NCBI GenBank assembly: GCA_022360435.1
Contig: JAKSCU010000259.1
Location: 1 to 40,503, forward strand
Length of the DNA: 40,503 bases
Source: Bacillota bacterium
Lineage (GTDB): Bacteria > Bacillota > Desulfotomaculia > Desulfotomaculales > Desulfallaceae
Direction of reading: 5' to 3'
Part shown: piece by piece, positions 8,134 through 15,613 of the stretch
Numbering within the stretch: position 1 is the first letter of the stretch
How the letters are laid out: each line of letters opens with the position of its first letter
Notes under the pieces: model-generated
The model's input: only the letters and a program-made list of their open reading frames with translations
Told to the model about the DNA's origin: nothing
Database searches by the model: none
Position numbers and translations under genes: made by a program

Positions 8134-8211
8134 TGGTGTAGCCTCCCGTGATTTATTGGTATGAAGTGTTCCAATGTGACTGGCTAAATGTCCACATTAT
8201 GACATAAGTAT

Positions 8212-8239
8212 ATTATATCACGAAGTGGTCCGGAACCAA
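8212..8239 (-). promoter_or_regulatory. Putative sigma-A promoter for ylbF-khtTU
   Basis: On the minus strand, a consensus -10 TATAAT (8212-8217) lies 16 bases downstream of TTGGTT (8234-8239). It is about 80 bases upstream of the YlbF-family start. The -10 is perfect; the -35 is weak. Confidence 0.5.
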
Positions 8240-8324
8240 AGTTTTGTAGCCAAATTATCTCCAATGTCACCCGTTAAACCTGTGGCCGATTTGTTGGTTG
8301 CGGGGTTACGCCGCGGGCCGTTTC

Positions 8325-8333
8325 TGTTATAAT
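8325..8333 (+). promoter_or_regulatory. Putative extended -10 promoter for the HAD gene
   Basis: TGTTATAAT (8325-8333) gives an extended -10 (TGn before a consensus TATAAT). No good -35 is seen at 16-18 bases, as is common for extended -10 promoters. The HAD gene starts about 95 bases downstream. Confidence 0.5.
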
Positions 8334-8427
8334 TGAGTAGTGAACGCATGTGGTTGGTATCTACTAAATAACACAAACCTCCAACCAACGCTTTTATAAA
8401 AGACACCGGATTGGAGAGATATGACTC

Positions 8428-9075
8428 ATGCCAAAAGAGTTGGTTTTATTCGACCTGGACGGTACGCTGCTGGATTCTCTGCCGCTGATTGAAACCACTT
8501 TCCGTTATGTCTTCCAACGCATGGAGATACCTTGGGAAAACGGCGCCGTTATGAAAACCGTGGGGCTGCCGCTGCGGGATGCTTGCAAACAGTTCGGCGG
8601 TGCAAGGTGGCGGGAGCTTTTTGACTGTTACGTCCAACACCAACTTAGCATCCACGATGCATATGTCAAAGTGTTCCCGGGCACCCGGGAGGCGCTGGCG
8701 GAAATTGCTCCCATGGTAAAAGGGATGGGGGTGGTAACTTCCAAGCGGCGGTCCGTGGCTACGCGCGGCTTGACGATAACCGGCCTGGACCTTTATATTG
8801 AACACCTGGTGGCCCTGGAGGATGTGCAAAAGCCCAAACCCGACGCCGAGCCGGTGTTGCTGGGGTTGGAAAAATTCTGCACCCGTCCCGAGCAGGCTAT
8901 ATTTGTCGGTGACAGTTTATTTGACGTAGAGTCGGGCCGCGGCGCCGGTGTGACGACGATAGCCGTTGGCTGGGGAATGGCGTCCCGGGACGAACTGCGC
9001 GTGGCGAACCCCGATTTCCTGGTGGACAACTGGTCCCAGTTGCTCTCGGTGTTAAAAACACTGGTATTTAAGTAA
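8428..9075 (+). CDS. HAD-superfamily phosphatase, PpaX/Gph-like
   Basis: The 215-residue protein carries the four HAD motifs: FDLDGTLLDS at 8-17 (nucleophile and acid/base Asp), VVTSKR near 108, KPKP near 132-135 as the lysine motif, and VGDSLFDVESGRGAG near 158-172. The helical cap between motifs 1 and 2 fits subfamily IA, as in pyrophosphatase PpaX and phosphoglycolate phosphatase. The substrate cannot be read from the sequence; PpaX-type pyrophosphatase or a sugar-phosphate phosphatase are likely. The start ATG 8428 follows a GGAGAG motif. Its stop codon lies inside the first unit of a REP-like repeat, so its last residue (Lys) is contributed by the repeat boundary. Confidence 0.85.
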   Translation: MPKELVLFDLDGTLLDSLPLIETTFRYVFQRMEIPWENGAVMKTVGLPLRDACKQFGGARWRELFDCYVQHQLSIHDAYVKVFPGTREALAEIAPMVKGMGVVTSKRRSVATRGLTITGLDLYIEHLVALEDVQKPKPDAEPVLLGLEKFCTRPEQAIFVGDSLFDVESGRGAGVTTIAVGWGMASRDELRVANPDFLVDNWSQLLSVLKTLVFK

Positions 9076-9176
9076 TTTAAGGGACACCTGTAATTTAAGG
9101 GACACCTTACTTAATTTTTAAAAAATTAAGTAAGGTGTCCCCGTAATTATTCCTAAGGTGTCCCCGTAATTATTCC
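9072..9176. repeat. REP-like palindromic element with tandem flanks, between converging genes
   Basis: The centre is a perfect 21-base inverted repeat (9099-9119 and 9121-9141) around one base. Its arm begins GGGACACCTTACTTAA. It is flanked on the left by two perfect copies of an 18-base unit (9072-9089 and 9090-9107, GTAATTTAAGGGACACCT) and on the right by two perfect copies of a 23-base unit (9131-9153 and 9154-9176). The TAA of the HAD gene (9073-9075) and the TAA of the ABC-F gene (9170-9172, minus strand) lie in the outermost units. The motif resembles REP sequences linked to Y1 (RAYT) transposases, but no such transposase is in the window. It probably also acts as a bidirectional terminator. 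A degraded relative lies at 39254-39302. Confidence 0.85.
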
Positions 9177-11089
9177 GTTAGTTCCAGCCATTCTTCCATG
9201 TGGAGTTCCAGTTCGTCCCGCAGTTTTTCCAGGGAGGCATTCTTTTCTTTGTATATCTCATGGTTTGCGTAAACTTCGGGCTGGTAAAGCTCTTTTTCCA
9301 GATCAGCGATTATTTTTTCGGTTTGCACCACCAAGTTCTCCAGTTCGTCTATCCGGCGCTGCCTCTTGCGTTCCTCTCGCTGCATTTCCTTGCGCTGCAA
9401 AAACTCTTTTTTGCCCGCCGCCATCCGGTAATCCTGGCGAACGATTGCCTTGTCCGTTCCGACCATAGGCTTTCTAGCCTGGTAATAATCAAAGTTGCCC
9501 GGATAGGAAATGACGCCGTTGGGGGTTAACTCCATCACCCGGGTGACGATTTTGTTTATGAAGTAGCGATCGTGGGACACAAACAGCAGTGTGCCAGGGA
9601 ATTCCAGCAGCGCCTCTTCCAGCGCTTCTTTGCCGGCAATGTCCAGGTGGCTGGTAGGCTCGTCCAACAGCAGGAAATTGGCCCGGGTGCAGAGCAGTTT
9701 GGCCAAAGCCAGCCTGGACTTTTCGCCGCCGCTCAGGTCGACTGTCCTTTTCAGCACGTCGTCACCACTAAACAAGAACCTGCCCAGCAGCGAGCGCGCT
9801 CCTTGTTCCTCCAGCTGGGGGAAATCATCCCACAGTTCGTGCAGCACGGTTTTGTCCCCTGCCATATGCTTTTGCTCTTGCTCGTAATACCCGGTCTTTA
9901 CGTGATAACCGGCTTGGATTCGGCCTGCCAGCGGGGCCAGCAGCCCGGCCATGGTTTTCAGTAGTGTTGTTTTGCCCGTGCCGTTCGGCCCCACCAGGGC
10001 CACTCGTTCGCCCCTGGTGATGGTGAAGCTGATGTGACCGGCCAATATTTTATTCCCGAAGCCAACCGCTATCTCTTTGGCCACCAGCACTTCCTCGCCG
10101 CTTGGTCTGGTTATGTCCATGGCCATGCCGGGTTTTTTACCTTCGTTGGCCGGTTTTTCCAGGGGTTTGATTCGTTCCAGCATTTTCAGTTTGCTTTTAG
10201 CCCGCCCGGTGGTGGAGGCCCGGGCTATATTTCGCTGGACAAAATCCCGCATCCGGGCCATCTCTTCCTGCTGGTGCCGGTACCGGGCGGCCTGGCGTTC
10301 CATTTCTTCCGCTTTGAGCACCAGGTAACGGGAATAGTTGCCCCGGTAGCGCGTCAAGCGGCAGCGTTCCAGTTCGTAAACGGTGCCCGCCAGGGCGTCC
10401 AGGAAGTAACGGTCGTGGGAAACGGCCAGGATGGCCCCGGAATAAGATTGCAGGTGTTTCTCCAACCAATCCATGGTTTCCATGTCCAGGTAATTGGTGG
10501 GTTCGTCCAGGATAAGCACGTCGGGTTTGAGCAGCAGCAGCCGGGCCAGGGCCAGGCGGGTTTTTTCGCCGCCGCTGAGCCGGTCCACCGGCATGTCCAG
10601 GTGCCGGTCGGAGAATTTGAGCCCGTATAAAACGCTGCGCGTTGTTGATTCATACTCGTACCCGCCGCCGCGGCTAAAACTTTCCCGCAGGCCGGTGTAC
10701 TCGTCCTGAACTTTCTCCAGTTTTACCGGGTCGGCCATCACCTCGGGCCGTCCCATGTCGGCTTCCAGTTCCCGCAGCTGCTTTTCGGTTTCCGCCAGGT
10801 GGTCGAAGACCGACAGCATTTCCTTCAGCACGGTGCGCCCCGACAACAGCCCCCCGTCCTGGGCCAGATAACCGGTAGTGGCTGTTTTGGGACGGATAAT
10901 TGCGCCGGTGTCGGGTTGAAGCGAGCCGGTAATGATTTTCAGCAGCGTTGTCTTGCCCGATCCGTTGCGGCCCACCAATCCCACCCGCTCGTCATGCTGT
11001 ACGGTCAGGGTGGCGTCCTCAAGGATGAGCGTCCCGCCAAAGAATTTATATATATGTGCGGCTTGCAGTACGATCACGTTCCCTATCAC
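9170..11089 (-). CDS. ABC-F family ATPase
   Basis: This 639-residue protein has two ABC nucleotide-binding domains and no membrane segments. The first has Walker A GRNGSGKTT, signature LSGGEKTRLALARLLL and Walker B LILDEPTNYLDMETMDWLE. The second has GPNGTGKTT, LSGGEKSRLALAKLL and LLLDEPTSHLDIAGK. A charged interdomain linker (about 235-320) and a C-terminal coiled coil (about 565-639) complete the ABC-F plan. Such proteins bind the ribosome and either help translation or protect it from antibiotics; which applies here cannot be told. The start is GTG 11089, with GAGGT five bases upstream; an in-frame GTG at 11077 would give the more usual MIVLQA opening. The 3' end lies in the REP-like element. 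Confidence 0.9.
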   Translation of the reverse strand: MIGNVIVLQAAHIYKFFGGTLILEDATLTVQHDERVGLVGRNGSGKTTLLKIITGSLQPDTGAIIRPKTATTGYLAQDGGLLSGRTVLKEMLSVFDHLAETEKQLRELEADMGRPEVMADPVKLEKVQDEYTGLRESFSRGGGYEYESTTRSVLYGLKFSDRHLDMPVDRLSGGEKTRLALARLLLLKPDVLILDEPTNYLDMETMDWLEKHLQSYSGAILAVSHDRYFLDALAGTVYELERCRLTRYRGNYSRYLVLKAEEMERQAARYRHQQEEMARMRDFVQRNIARASTTGRAKSKLKMLERIKPLEKPANEGKKPGMAMDITRPSGEEVLVAKEIAVGFGNKILAGHISFTITRGERVALVGPNGTGKTTLLKTMAGLLAPLAGRIQAGYHVKTGYYEQEQKHMAGDKTVLHELWDDFPQLEEQGARSLLGRFLFSGDDVLKRTVDLSGGEKSRLALAKLLCTRANFLLLDEPTSHLDIAGKEALEEALLEFPGTLLFVSHDRYFINKIVTRVMELTPNGVISYPGNFDYYQARKPMVGTDKAIVRQDYRMAAGKKEFLQRKEMQREERKRQRRIDELENLVVQTEKIIADLEKELYQPEVYANHEIYKEKNASLEKLRDELELHMEEWLELTE

Positions 11090-11136
11090 TCCCGACCTCA
11101 GTTTACCCTATTCCGCCGGGTTGAACAATAAAAAAA

Positions 11137-11169
11137 GCGCGCTCATGCGGTTCCCTCGGCGCGCTTTTT
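11137..11169 (-). terminator. GC-rich terminator after the DASS gene
   Basis: On the minus strand, GCGCGC (11159-11164) pairs with GCGCGC (11137-11142) across a loop holding GAGGGAACCG, followed by a run of T. A-rich sequence on the other side makes it usable in both directions. The loop and stem match the hairpins of the repeat units at 14.2 kb and 35.2 kb (GCGCAC stem, GGGAAC loop), so it belongs to the same family. Confidence 0.75.
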
Positions 11170-11273
11170 AATACTTCTTGTGCTTTTTTAACATATGCCG
11201 GGTTTTGTGACCAGGCCAACCTTCAGGGGAAACTATATAGTGCTGGAAGTTTTTACGCGTTTTTTCGGTAAAT

Positions 11274-12734
11274 CTACCAGATGCCGAGAACTTTCCACCA
11301 AAACCCCGCCAGTCCGAAGATTACCAGAACCAGGGAAACCAGAAACAGTACCGAGCCGGCCTTGATGTAGTCGATGGCTTTCAGGTACCCGGGACCGTAT
11401 ACGATGGCGTTGGCCGGGGTACCGATAATCAACAGATAAGCGAAAGCCGAACCCAGCGAAGTGGCGATGCCGATGGCGAATGGTGAAGTCTGGGCCAGAT
11501 CGGCCACTTTCAATAGTATGGGACCGAGTACCGCCACCGTCGGCCCGTCGGCCATGGTGTTCGTTGTTATGGCGGTTATGGTGGTGGTGGCTGCCAGGAG
11601 GGGGAGGCCTGATTCAATACCTATTGAATTTACCATGTTGATTAACTTCTCGGCCAACCACAGGGCTGTGCCTGTGCTGGCCAGCAGGGTGCCCAGGGAA
11701 ATAGCTCCGGCGTAAAGCAGCACTACACCCCACTGGGTATGTTCCTGTAAATATTTCCAGTCCACCAGTCCCAGGATCATGGCAATGATGGCGCCCATGA
11801 TGGCGATGTTACCCAGGCCCAGATGTTCGCTCATGGTAATCCACAGAACCAGCACGGTGATGAACAGGGCCAGAGCCATTTTGGCTTTCCCGGACATGGC
11901 GCCGGCGGAAGCCATTTCTTTTTTGATTTCTGCCACGGCTTTGGAAAGGTCCTTCACTTCGGGTTTAAACAATCTGGTCAGCCAGAACACCAGAAACGGA
12001 ATCATGACAATGGTGAAGGGCATGGCCATTAAAAGCCACTGGCCGTAGGTGACGGTGATGCCGTAATCGTTCAAAAACCCGATCATCAGGGCATTCCGGG
12101 CGCCGCCGGAAGGAGACGCCAAGCCGCCGATGACACAGCCGTAAGCAATGGCCAGCATCAGCATTTTACCCAGCCGGGGGACCTTGCTGATGCCGCCGGA
12201 CAAGGCGACGATACCCATCCCCACCGGGAGCATTATGGTGGCGGTAGCATGTTCCGACACGAATCCGGCGCTGAAGGCGCAAAAAGTGACGATACCGAGG
12301 GTGACCCGGGTGACATTTGTCCCTGCCACATTAAGTATGGCCAGGGCGATTTTGTTATGGATATTGTATCGGACCAACATGGCCCCGATCATCAGCGCCC
12401 CCATAATAAAACCGACAGCGTCATTCATAAATGTCGCTGGTACGTCCCTGAAACTGGTCAAGCCCATCACAACCTGGTAAGACCCGATTATCAGTGCGAC
12501 TGCCGGGAGCGGTATGGCTTCGGTAAAAAAGCATATTACCACGAAGGCCATTAGTCCCAGTACGTACTTGCCTTGTAAAGTAAGGCCCTCGGGTGTTGGC
12601 ATCAAACAGATGGCAGTTGCCACCATAACCGCCACGATAAACCATTTGCGTTCGCTTAAAAACTCGGACAAGAAAGATTCTTTGGGGCCGCTGCTCAGGC
12701 TGGCGTTTGCTTTTTCCTGCGCTTGCAGTTCCAT
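11274..12734 (-). CDS. DASS (SLC13) sodium:anion symporter, candidate sulfate or dicarboxylate transporter
   Basis: The 486-residue protein has about eleven to twelve membrane segments after a 30-residue cytoplasmic start. It carries the SLC13/DASS signatures: FFTEAIPLPAVALI, SEHATATIMLPVGMG (first SNT-type ion site), the second site ITTNTMADGPTVAVLGPI, and GTPANAIVYGPGYLK near the end. Family members import sulfate, succinate, malate or citrate with sodium. The gene lies between genes of sulfate reduction (dsrC 1 kb away, sat 4.3 kb away), which makes sulfate import attractive, but growth substrates such as fumarate or malate are equally possible. The start ATG 12734 has a strong AGGAGGAGG. 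It has its own long upstream region and a GC-rich terminator, so it is probably monocistronic. Confidence 0.85.
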   Translation of the reverse strand: MELQAQEKANASLSSGPKESFLSEFLSERKWFIVAVMVATAICLMPTPEGLTLQGKYVLGLMAFVVICFFTEAIPLPAVALIIGSYQVVMGLTSFRDVPATFMNDAVGFIMGALMIGAMLVRYNIHNKIALAILNVAGTNVTRVTLGIVTFCAFSAGFVSEHATATIMLPVGMGIVALSGGISKVPRLGKMLMLAIAYGCVIGGLASPSGGARNALMIGFLNDYGITVTYGQWLLMAMPFTIVMIPFLVFWLTRLFKPEVKDLSKAVAEIKKEMASAGAMSGKAKMALALFITVLVLWITMSEHLGLGNIAIMGAIIAMILGLVDWKYLQEHTQWGVVLLYAGAISLGTLLASTGTALWLAEKLINMVNSIGIESGLPLLAATTTITAITTNTMADGPTVAVLGPILLKVADLAQTSPFAIGIATSLGSAFAYLLIIGTPANAIVYGPGYLKAIDYIKAGSVLFLVSLVLVIFGLAGFWWKVLGIW

Positions 12735-13385
12735 ATTAAACCTACCTCCTCCTTGGCGGTGCCGGCAGGCTTTAATCGATTAAGTAATAATAAAGCGTTA
12801 TAAAATGGGTTTACCGGCTGTGCTCTTATATGCGCAAATATAATTTGCGGGCTATATATCGCTAGTAATGTCTTGAAAATAGGGCGCCTGATTAATACTA
12901 AAACAACAAAGGATTGAGCCGGATTTCACAAGCCACGGTGCAGTTTCAGGCGCTTTATCTGTCAGTTCCCCCTCCTTATTGATTATTATTTTTCATGCAT
13001 TTCATCGCGGACGCGAGATCCAAACTGCGTTGGGAGATGATTGCGAAATATTGAACTTGGATTTGTGCTTTATGTAACTTGCTAATTATTATATCCGGTC
13101 CACAGTTAATTGGCAACACTTTTTCCCACTACAGTCAATGTTTTTTTAAGTGCCGTATAAACGCGCAAAATGAGCAAATTAGATACGATTGATTTGTCAT
13201 TACATTTTGTTGATAACGGGGGCGTTGGTGCTTTTTATTGCCACCTGGAACATAATGCCTAATTTAACCAGCGTTTAAATTAGTTTAATTTGTTGAAGGA
13301 ATCATTAACGCTGTGTCGTATTATCATTTAAGAATAAAATTAAATCCGGGCCATATAAGCGCTATTGTTTATGTGACCGGAAAAT
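12735..13385. other. Intergenic region between the DASS gene and the dsrC leader
   Basis: About 650 AT-rich bases separate the leftward DASS start from the structured region ahead of dsrC. No open frame with a ribosome binding site is present on either strand. It must hold the DASS promoter, but I see no clear consensus pair. The region has several short T-runs and A-runs only. Confidence 0.4.
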
Positions 13386-13448
13386 TTTGGCGGCGGGGCG
13401 TCATCCCTCCCGGCGCCAAACCCATAAGCTCCCAAGGAGGAGTATGGG
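13386..13448 (+). promoter_or_regulatory. Two adjacent strong hairpins in the dsrC upstream region, possible structured leader RNA
   Basis: Hairpin one spans 13386-13420: outer stem TTTGGCG/CGCCAAA, one mismatch, then CGGG/CCCG. Hairpin two follows with no gap at 13421-13448: CCCATA/TATGGG outer, CTCC/GGAG inner, loop CAA. A third small hairpin, GTGC-TGTTC-GCAC, and a CCGG-rich segment follow near 13495-13530. The dsrC start is 358 bases beyond hairpin two. The arrangement resembles a structured leader, but I could not match it to a riboswitch class I know. No T-run follows, so these are not ordinary terminators. Confidence 0.4.
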
Positions 13449-13805
13449 TAAGGAAGCGAGTTGATGCTTTAGAGTACATCGTTTAGATTTATGCCGTGCT
13501 GTTCGCACAGTCAACCCGGTCCGGGGGAGAAGCAGTTGTTTAAAACGGACATCATTTTACAGGCCCGGATATTACAATGATTGTTTGCGTTTTGCATTAC
13601 ACATAATAACGTTCAGCAAAAGCTTAATGCCGCAAACCGTTGATCGGGCCAAGTTCGGGATGAGGATAATTTTTTAATGTGTTAGCATGTTGCGCTCTTG
13701 CTGTTGGGATGTTAATATATTGCATGTGGACAATAGTTTTTACCCTAAAAAATATATAGGGGAAAGTGAAGGTCTGTCTGGTTAAATATTTCGGAGGTGA
13801 ATTTA

Positions 13806-14123
13806 ATGGCTTTTCTTGAAGTAGGCGGGAGTAAGATTGAGCTTGATGAGGACGGTTTCATTATTAATCCCGAGGACTGGAACGAAGGCGTAGCTACTTA
13901 CTTTGCTGAATCCGAGGGTATTAAAGAACTTACCGATGATCATTGGAAAGTGATCAATTACCTGCGTGACTATTACAAGCAGTTTCAGGTTGCTCCCATG
14001 GTACGTAAAATGTGTAAACAAACCGGCTACAGCCTGAAACAAATTTACGAACTGTTTCCGTCCGGCCCGGCCAAGGGCGCTTGCAAACTGGCAGGTCTCC
14101 CCAAGCCCACCGGATGCGTTTAA
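13806..14123 (+). CDS. dsrC: DsrC, sulfur-carrier partner of dissimilatory sulfite reductase
   Basis: This 105-residue protein is a full-length DsrC. The C-terminal arm ends GACKLAGLPKPTGCV, with the two redox cysteines at Cys93 and penultimate Cys104, spaced by ten residues as in true DsrC rather than TusE, which has only the last one. In sulfate reducers, DsrC receives sulfur from sulfite at DsrAB as a trisulfide and passes it to a membrane complex (DsrMK/JOP) for reduction to sulfide. The start is ATG 13806, set by GGAGG at 13793-13797; the upstream GTG overlaps that site. It stands alone with its own long upstream region and a perfect terminator, the usual pattern for a highly expressed dsrC outside the dsrAB locus. 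Confidence 0.95.
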   Translation: MAFLEVGGSKIELDEDGFIINPEDWNEGVATYFAESEGIKELTDDHWKVINYLRDYYKQFQVAPMVRKMCKQTGYSLKQIYELFPSGPAKGACKLAGLPKPTGCV

Positions 14124-14136
14124 TAGCATTATCGAC

Positions 14137-14165
14137 AACCCCCGCTTCAAAGCGGGGGTTTTTTT
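14137..14165 (+). terminator. Rho-independent terminator of dsrC
   Basis: The perfect ten-base stem AACCCCCGCT (14137-14146) and AGCGGGGGTT (14151-14160), loop TCAA, is followed by a T-run to 14165. It lies 14 bases after the dsrC stop. This is the strongest terminator in the window. Confidence 0.92.
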
Positions 14166-14368
14166 ATACTCTTAGGAAAGTATACCCGGCCATATTAATG
14201 GCCGGATTCAAGGATAAGAGTATTAAAAAGCGCACGCAGAGGGAACTGAACAAGTGCGCTTTTTTAATACTCTCAGGAAAGTATACCTTGCCATATATAT
14301 GGCAAGGACAAAGGAGCAGAGTATTAAAAGGCGCACGCTCCGGGGAACCGAGCAAGTGCGCTTTTTTT
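14166..14368. repeat. Tandem pair of about 101-base structured repeat units
   Basis: Unit A is 14166-14266 and unit B is 14267-14368. Each has a closing stem (ATACTCTT/AAGAGTAT in A, ATACTCT/AGAGTAT in B) around an inner palindrome (A: CCGGCCAT/ATGGCCGG at 14186-14205; B: a perfect 22-base palindrome at 14286-14307 with arm CCTTGCCATAT). A GCGCAC/GTGCGC hairpin follows (A 14230-14259, B 14331-14361) with a GGGAAC-type loop and a T-run. Differences in stem sequence between A and B are compensated, which points to conserved structure. The B palindrome recurs exactly at 35209-35230, and the terminal hairpin also occurs at 11137-11164. No protein is encoded. Confidence 0.85.
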
Positions 14369-14430
14369 GGTGCTTCCGATGAAAAAATAGTAGACAAAGA
14401 CTATTTTCATTATATTGTGCCGACAAGGCC

Positions 14431-14484
14431 TGGGGGCTTAGGAATGCGAATCGGCCACCTAATTTTGGAGACATTCTCCCCAGG
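14431..14484 (+). promoter_or_regulatory. Stem-loop just upstream of the fmdB-like promoter
   Basis: CCTGGGG (14431-14437) pairs with CCCCAGG (14478-14484), and GAATG (14444-14448) with CATTC (14472-14476). The structure ends 26 bases before the -35 of the next promoter. It could be the end of an upstream transcript or an operator; there is no T-run directly after it. Confidence 0.35.
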
Positions 14485-14510
14485 GGTGTGCTCCATTCCT
14501 TAAAAAAAAC

Positions 14511-14540
14511 TTGACATGAGGTGGCTTGGGAATTTAAAAT
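14511..14540 (+). promoter_or_regulatory. Sigma-A-type promoter for the FmdB/NifX-like pair
   Basis: Consensus -35 TTGACA (14511-14516) and -10 TAAAAT (14535-14540) are separated by 18 bases. The start of transcription would fall near 14547, about 30 bases before the first gene. This is the clearest promoter in the window. Confidence 0.75.
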
Positions 14541-14576
14541 ACATATGAACCAATGTTCAAAACAGGGGGGCCCCCG

Positions 14577-14843
14577 ATGCCTATTTATGAATTTAAATGT
14601 TTGGACTGCGGGACAATAACCGAGGTGTTGGTTTTATCCCTTACCCGGGGGGAGGGTTGTGCCTGCGGGAAATGCGGGGGCAAAAAAACCGAAAAAATAA
14701 TTTCCCGGCCGGTGGTGCGAACCGGGCGAGTTGGTGGCGGGAAGGCGGACGATTCACTCCCGGGATGTGGCGATTCGGATGAAACTGCGCCGGGTTGTTG
14801 GCCGGATAATGATGATTATGTGCGGTTGAAAGGGCAGCAATAA
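14577..14843 (+). CDS. FmdB-family zinc-ribbon protein
   Basis: The 88-residue product begins MPIYEFKCLDCG, the standard opening of FmdB-type zinc ribbons. Cysteines at 8 and 11 and a second knuckle C28-x-C30-x-x-C33 would bind zinc; the extra Cys in the second knuckle is slightly unusual. The C-terminal half is Gly/Asp-rich and unstructured. FmdB was named as a regulator of an amide/formamide operon, but its molecular role is not established. The start ATG 14577 was chosen to keep that opening; GGGGGG lies just upstream. The next gene starts 34 bases after the stop, so the two share the promoter at 14511. Confidence 0.75.
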   Translation: MPIYEFKCLDCGTITEVLVLSLTRGEGCACGKCGGKKTEKIISRPVVRTGRVGGGKADDSLPGCGDSDETAPGCWPDNDDYVRLKGQQ

Positions 14844-14877
14844 TATTATGTTCTATACAAATGGAGGGATTAAATCA

Positions 14878-15246
14878 GTGAGACTGGCATTGCCGTATGA
14901 AAATGGGCAGATAAACCAGCATTTCGGCAGGAGTAGAGAGTTTGCAATCGTCGATGTGGAAGGTTGCGCCATTAAAGCCAGAAAAAACGTCTCCGCCGCT
15001 AATTTGCAGCATAACCATGAAGGGTTGGCCGGCTTGATGCGGACCGAAGGTGTGGACGTGGTCATTACCGGCGGAATAGGAGCTCATGCTCTAAGCAGTT
15101 TGGAAGACGCCGGCCTGAAAGTGATTACCGGCGTCGGTGGTGGTATAGATGAAGTGGTGAACAGCTACATGCGCGGCGAGTTGGTGTCCCGGCGCACGTC
15201 TTGCCAACATCACCATGGTGAGCACCACGGCTGTCACCACAACTAG
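14878..15246 (+). CDS. NifX/NifB-C-terminal-like iron-molybdenum cofactor-binding family protein
   Basis: This 122-residue protein matches the dinitrogenase iron-molybdenum cofactor biosynthesis fold: RLALPYENGQINQHFGRSREFAIVDVE, then LAGLMRTEGVDVVITGGIGAHALSSLEDAGLKVITG and a GIDEVVNSYMRGEL end. Family members bind FeMo-co precursors or other metal clusters; many occur in non-fixing anaerobes and their role there is unknown. It carries a His/Cys-rich tail (CQHHHGEHHGCHHN), which may bind nickel, zinc or iron. The start GTG 14878 was chosen over an upstream ATG at 14848 because GGAGGG lies nine bases before it and the protein then begins at the conserved strand. It is co-transcribed with the FmdB-like gene. 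Confidence 0.8.
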   Translation: MRLALPYENGQINQHFGRSREFAIVDVEGCAIKARKNVSAANLQHNHEGLAGLMRTEGVDVVITGGIGAHALSSLEDAGLKVITGVGGGIDEVVNSYMRGELVSRRTSCQHHHGEHHGCHHN

Positions 15247-15324
15247 ACGGGTTTCTCCTGAAAAACAAGCTCCAAAGTGCTTGATGTTATATTGGAAGGG
15301 ATGCGCTACCGTCCCTGTGGCGGG

Positions 15325-15534
15325 CTAAATACCGTAGCCGGCCAGGATACCCACAAGGGTCAATAAAAACCCGCCGCCGGTGACCTGCATTGATTTTTTA
15401 AAGCGGCCCTCCCAGCGTCCGGGGTGGAGGCCGGGCCACTTTCCGGCGCCGGCCAGATATAATGTAGACATAAGCACACCGGCGGTGATAACCACCAGCC
15501 CGCTGAAAATAAACAAAAAGCTTAAAAATACCAT
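15325..15534 (-). CDS. Small membrane protein, unknown function
   Basis: This leftward frame encodes 69 residues from ATG 15534 and could extend to 15615. The shorter form is preferred because the longer one would begin against an 18-base-pair hairpin at 15614-15668. It shows two hydrophobic segments (FLSFLFIFSGLVVITAGVLM and FLLTLVGILAGYG) joined by a basic loop (HPGRWEGRFKK). I do not recognise the family. No strong ribosome binding site is visible, so it may be weakly expressed or not a gene. It converges on the NifX-like gene. Confidence 0.4.
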   Translation of the reverse strand: MVFLSFLFIFSGLVVITAGVLMSTLYLAGAGKWPGLHPGRWEGRFKKSMQVTGGGFLLTLVGILAGYGI

Positions 15535-15613
15535 GGTTATGCCACATCCCGCCTGCAGTATAATATTAAAACCGATATGTATTATATTACTGCACCGTTT
15601 CATCCCCAGCAAC

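Noticed and set aside
13330-13560. Cobalamin, SAM, THF or cyclic di-GMP riboswitch upstream of dsrC
   Set aside because: I compared the remembered consensus boxes of these classes and none is present; kept only as an unassigned structured region.
14166-14368. CRISPR array
   Set aside because: Only two long units without spacer structure, and internal palindromes; no cas genes.
14081-14503. 140-codon frame over the repeat region after dsrC
   Set aside because: It spans a perfect terminator and the tandem repeat units; no coding features.
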